From positions 1 through 42,474 of the forward strand of contig JASCPG010000021.1 of the NCBI GenBank assembly GCA_029960085.1: DNA of 42,474 nucleotides, written 5' to 3'. Below the pieces are notes generated by a model. That model did no database searches and had not been told where the DNA came from. It was given only the letters and a program-made list of their open reading frames with translations. The position numbers and the translations under genes were made by a program. The stretch comes from Microbacteriaceae bacterium PS02067 (GTDB lineage Bacteria; Actinomycetota; Actinomycetes; Actinomycetales; Microbacteriaceae). This document shows, piece after piece, positions 40,679 to 42,474 of this stretch (within the stretch, counting starts at the first letter, position 1; each line of letters opens with the position of its first letter).

Positions 40679-41571
40679 GCAGGCCCGTGACGTCGGCCGC
40701 GGTCGGCACCGACACGACGCACCCGATCATCCCCGACCCCTCGGTCGAGGCGGCGCGCGCCGAAGCGCTCGCGTGGGGTGCACGCCCCCGGCGTCTGGGT
40801 GGCTGGTACTTCGCGGAGCACGTCATCCGCACGATGGGCGCGTACAAGTGGACCATCATCGCCGGCGCCCTCGGGCAGCCCCTGCTGTACCTGCTGGGCC
40901 TCGGCGCCGGGCTCGCCGCCCTCATCTCCACTCCTGTGCAGGACGGCGACTCTTCCGTCCGCTACCTCGTCTTCATCGCTCCGGCACTTCTCATGACGGC
41001 GGGGATCTCGGTGGCATCCGAGGAGTTCACCTACCCCGTCATGGCGGGGTTCAAATGGCGGCGGCTCTACTTCGGGCCGAACGCCTCGCCGATCTCGTCG
41101 CCGCAGATCGTGACGGGCACGATCCTCGGGGCGCTCCTGCGCATCGTCATCGTCGTCGTCGTGTACTTCGCCGTGCTCGTCATCTTCGGCGCGGTGCCGA
41201 ACCTCGCGACCGGGTGGCTGCTCATGCCGATCGGCGCGCTCGCGGCACTGTCGTTCGGGCTGCCGCTCATGGCGTACGCCGCGTCGCTCGAACACGACTC
41301 CGGCCAGTTCGCGCTCGTGCAGCGGTTCATCTTCATGCCGATGTTCCTCTTCTCGGGGACGTTCTACCCGCTCGCCAACCTGCCGATCTGGCTGCAGTGG
41401 GTGGGCTGGATCTCGCCGCTGTGGCACGCGTCCGAGCTCGGTCGTGCGGTCTCGTACGACAAGCCGATCGAGCCGTGGCTGATGGCCGTCCACCTCGGTT
41501 ATCTGCTCGTGCTCAGCGTCGGCGCGTTCCTCATCGCCCGCCGTATCTTCACCCGGAGGCTCGCGCAATGA
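40675..41571 (+). CDS. ABC-2 type transporter membrane subunit 1
   Basis: 298 aa with about six membrane helices after a soluble N-terminus of about 45 residues. The segment MFLFSGTFYPLANLPIWLQWVGWISPLWHASELGR is typical of ABC-2 permeases of the NodJ/DrrB group. It overlaps the ATPase gene and the next permease by four bases each. It pairs with the second subunit as a heterodimer. Confidence 0.92.
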   Translation: MSRPVTSAAVGTDTTHPIIPDPSVEAARAEALAWGARPRRLGGWYFAEHVIRTMGAYKWTIIAGALGQPLLYLLGLGAGLAALISTPVQDGDSSVRYLVFIAPALLMTAGISVASEEFTYPVMAGFKWRRLYFGPNASPISSPQIVTGTILGALLRIVIVVVVYFAVLVIFGAVPNLATGWLLMPIGALAALSFGLPLMAYAASLEHDSGQFALVQRFIFMPMFLFSGTFYPLANLPIWLQWVGWISPLWHASELGRAVSYDKPIEPWLMAVHLGYLLVLSVGAFLIARRIFTRRLAQ

Positions 41572-42395
41572 CCGCCGTCACCGAATCGCCCAGTGCCCGG
41601 AGGATCCGGCGCGGCGGGGTGCGGTCGCTCTGGGCCGGGAACCCGCAGGCGGTCGTCGAACGCGGCGTCCGCAGCGCCCGCTCCGGCAACCTCGCCGTCG
41701 TGGTCTCGGGTTTCTTCGAGCCCGTCCTCTACCTCGCCTCGATGGGCATCGGGTTGGAGTCGCTCATCGGCAACGTCGCCTTCGGGGGACATGACGTGTC
41801 GTACGCGGCCTACATCGCGCCGGCGCTTCTCGCCGTCTCGGCGATGAACGGGGCGATCTACGACTCGACGTGGAACGTCTTCTTCCGCATGAACTACGGC
41901 AAGCTCTACGAGGGCATGCTCGCGACGTCGCTCGGGCCGCTCGACGTGGCGCTCGGCGAGATCCTCTACGCCCTGCTGCGCGGACTCGTCTACGCGACCG
42001 GGTTCATGATCATCATGCAGGTGCTCGGGCTGAACCTCGCGTGGACGGCCCTCCTCGCCCTCCCCGCCGTCACGCTCATCGCCTTCGGGTTCGCGAGCCT
42101 CGGCATGGCGGTCACGAGCTACATGAAGACCTTCCAGCAGATGGACTGGATCAACTTCGTGTTGCTGCCGATGTTCCTCTTCTCGGCGACGCTCTTCCCG
42201 ATCACGCAGTACCCGGGCTGGGTGCAGGGGGTCATCCAGGCGTTCCCGCTGTGGCACGGCGTCGAACTCGTCCGTGGGCTCACCACGGGCATCCTGAGCC
42301 CCGCGATGTGGGGGCACGTCGCCTACTACCTGGTGATGATCGCGGTCGGGCTGCTGTTCACCACCAAGCGCCTGCGCGCGCTCTTCCTCGACTAG
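41568..42395 (+). CDS. ABC-2 type transporter membrane subunit 2
   Basis: 275 aa, about six membrane helices, same NodJ/DrrB type as subunit 1: compare MFLFSATLFPITQYPGWVQGVIQAFPLWHGVELVRG with the equivalent stretch there. It has a shorter basic N-terminus. Last gene of the operon; it ends in TAG and is followed by a strong hairpin. Two distinct permease genes and one ATPase imply a heteromeric exporter. Function beyond export is not visible. Confidence 0.92.
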   Translation: MTAVTESPSARRIRRGGVRSLWAGNPQAVVERGVRSARSGNLAVVVSGFFEPVLYLASMGIGLESLIGNVAFGGHDVSYAAYIAPALLAVSAMNGAIYDSTWNVFFRMNYGKLYEGMLATSLGPLDVALGEILYALLRGLVYATGFMIIMQVLGLNLAWTALLALPAVTLIAFGFASLGMAVTSYMKTFQQMDWINFVLLPMFLFSATLFPITQYPGWVQGVIQAFPLWHGVELVRGLTTGILSPAMWGHVAYYLVMIAVGLLFTTKRLRALFLD

Positions 42396-42406
42396 CGGCG
42401 TACCGA

Positions 42407-42450
42407 AACGGCGGATGCCGCGGAGCCTCGGCCCCGCGGCATCCGCCGTT
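42407..42450 (+). terminator. Strong terminator hairpin after the ABC-2 operon
   Basis: Perfect 17-bp arms AACGGCGGATGCCGCGG / CCGCGGCATCCGCCGTT around a ten-base loop, 11 bases past the stop. There is no T-tract. Each arm contains the over-represented word GGATGCC or its complement. Confidence 0.8.
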
Positions 42451-42474
42451 CGATGTCAGGTCAGAGCGAGCCGG

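Noticed and set aside
1..42474. Prophage, transposase, integrase or tRNA-associated attachment sites
   Set aside because: I saw no integrase, transposase or tRNA genes and no direct-repeat boundaries around the toxin module or the aromatic island.

Overview
The window comes from a high-GC Gram-positive actinobacterium, most likely Microbacterium or a close Microbacteriaceae relative. The support is strong G/C preference at third codon positions, many GTG starts and 1-4 base gene overlaps, actinobacterial families (RamB, GTP-type PEPCK, EfeUOB with a DtxR/IdeR-type box, CpnT-like WXG100 domain), promoters placed for leaderless mRNAs, and strong over-use of the word GGATGCC/GGCATCC. The genus is inferred from sequence style, not from a search. 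I saw no rRNA, tRNA, CRISPR array or insertion sequence.

Layout. 1-1068: an ECF sigma factor fused to a zinc-finger/membrane (anti-sigma-like) tail, cut by the window edge. 1428-4108: an amino-sugar pair, nagA and a GH20 hexosaminidase, behind a palindromic operator/leaderless promoter. 4164-6569: ZTP riboswitch, glyA and folD (one-carbon metabolism). 6570-7912: a CtaG-type membrane protein flanked by two copies of an 80-base hairpin repeat. 7913-10408: a polar amino-acid ABC importer. 10514-11921: a four-helix membrane protein and a transglutaminase-like protein.

11983-21893 is a homoprotocatechuate (3,4-dihydroxyphenylacetate) meta-cleavage island. The leftward operon reads FAH-RraA fusion, GntR regulator, hpaE, hpaD, hpaH, hpaI. 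The rightward arm is an MHS-type transporter and a single-component FAD aromatic hydroxylase. The two arms diverge from one promoter region holding a GntR-like palindrome. Together they could import an aromatic acid, hydroxylate it, open the ring and yield pyruvate plus succinic semialdehyde. A recognisable hpaF isomerase and hpaBC are absent.

21984-26983: a Na+/H+ antiporter, an orphan acetolactate-synthase-like ThDP enzyme, and a winged-helix (AlkZ-like) gene with an apparent frameshift. 27087-30588: efeUOB iron uptake (written efeB-efeO-efeU on the plus strand) with a DtxR/IdeR-type box. 30987-33168: a compact three-gene module that looks like a type VII (ESX) polymorphic toxin system: WXG100-like carrier, small nuclease-like toxin and a duplicated acidic immunity candidate, joined by 4-base overlaps. 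This is the most novel-looking locus here. 33266-36704: divergent ramB and pckG with a RamB-type half site between them. 36776-42395: an ABC exporter, a PfkB sugar kinase, and a three-gene ABC-2 drug-export-type transporter ending in a strong hairpin.
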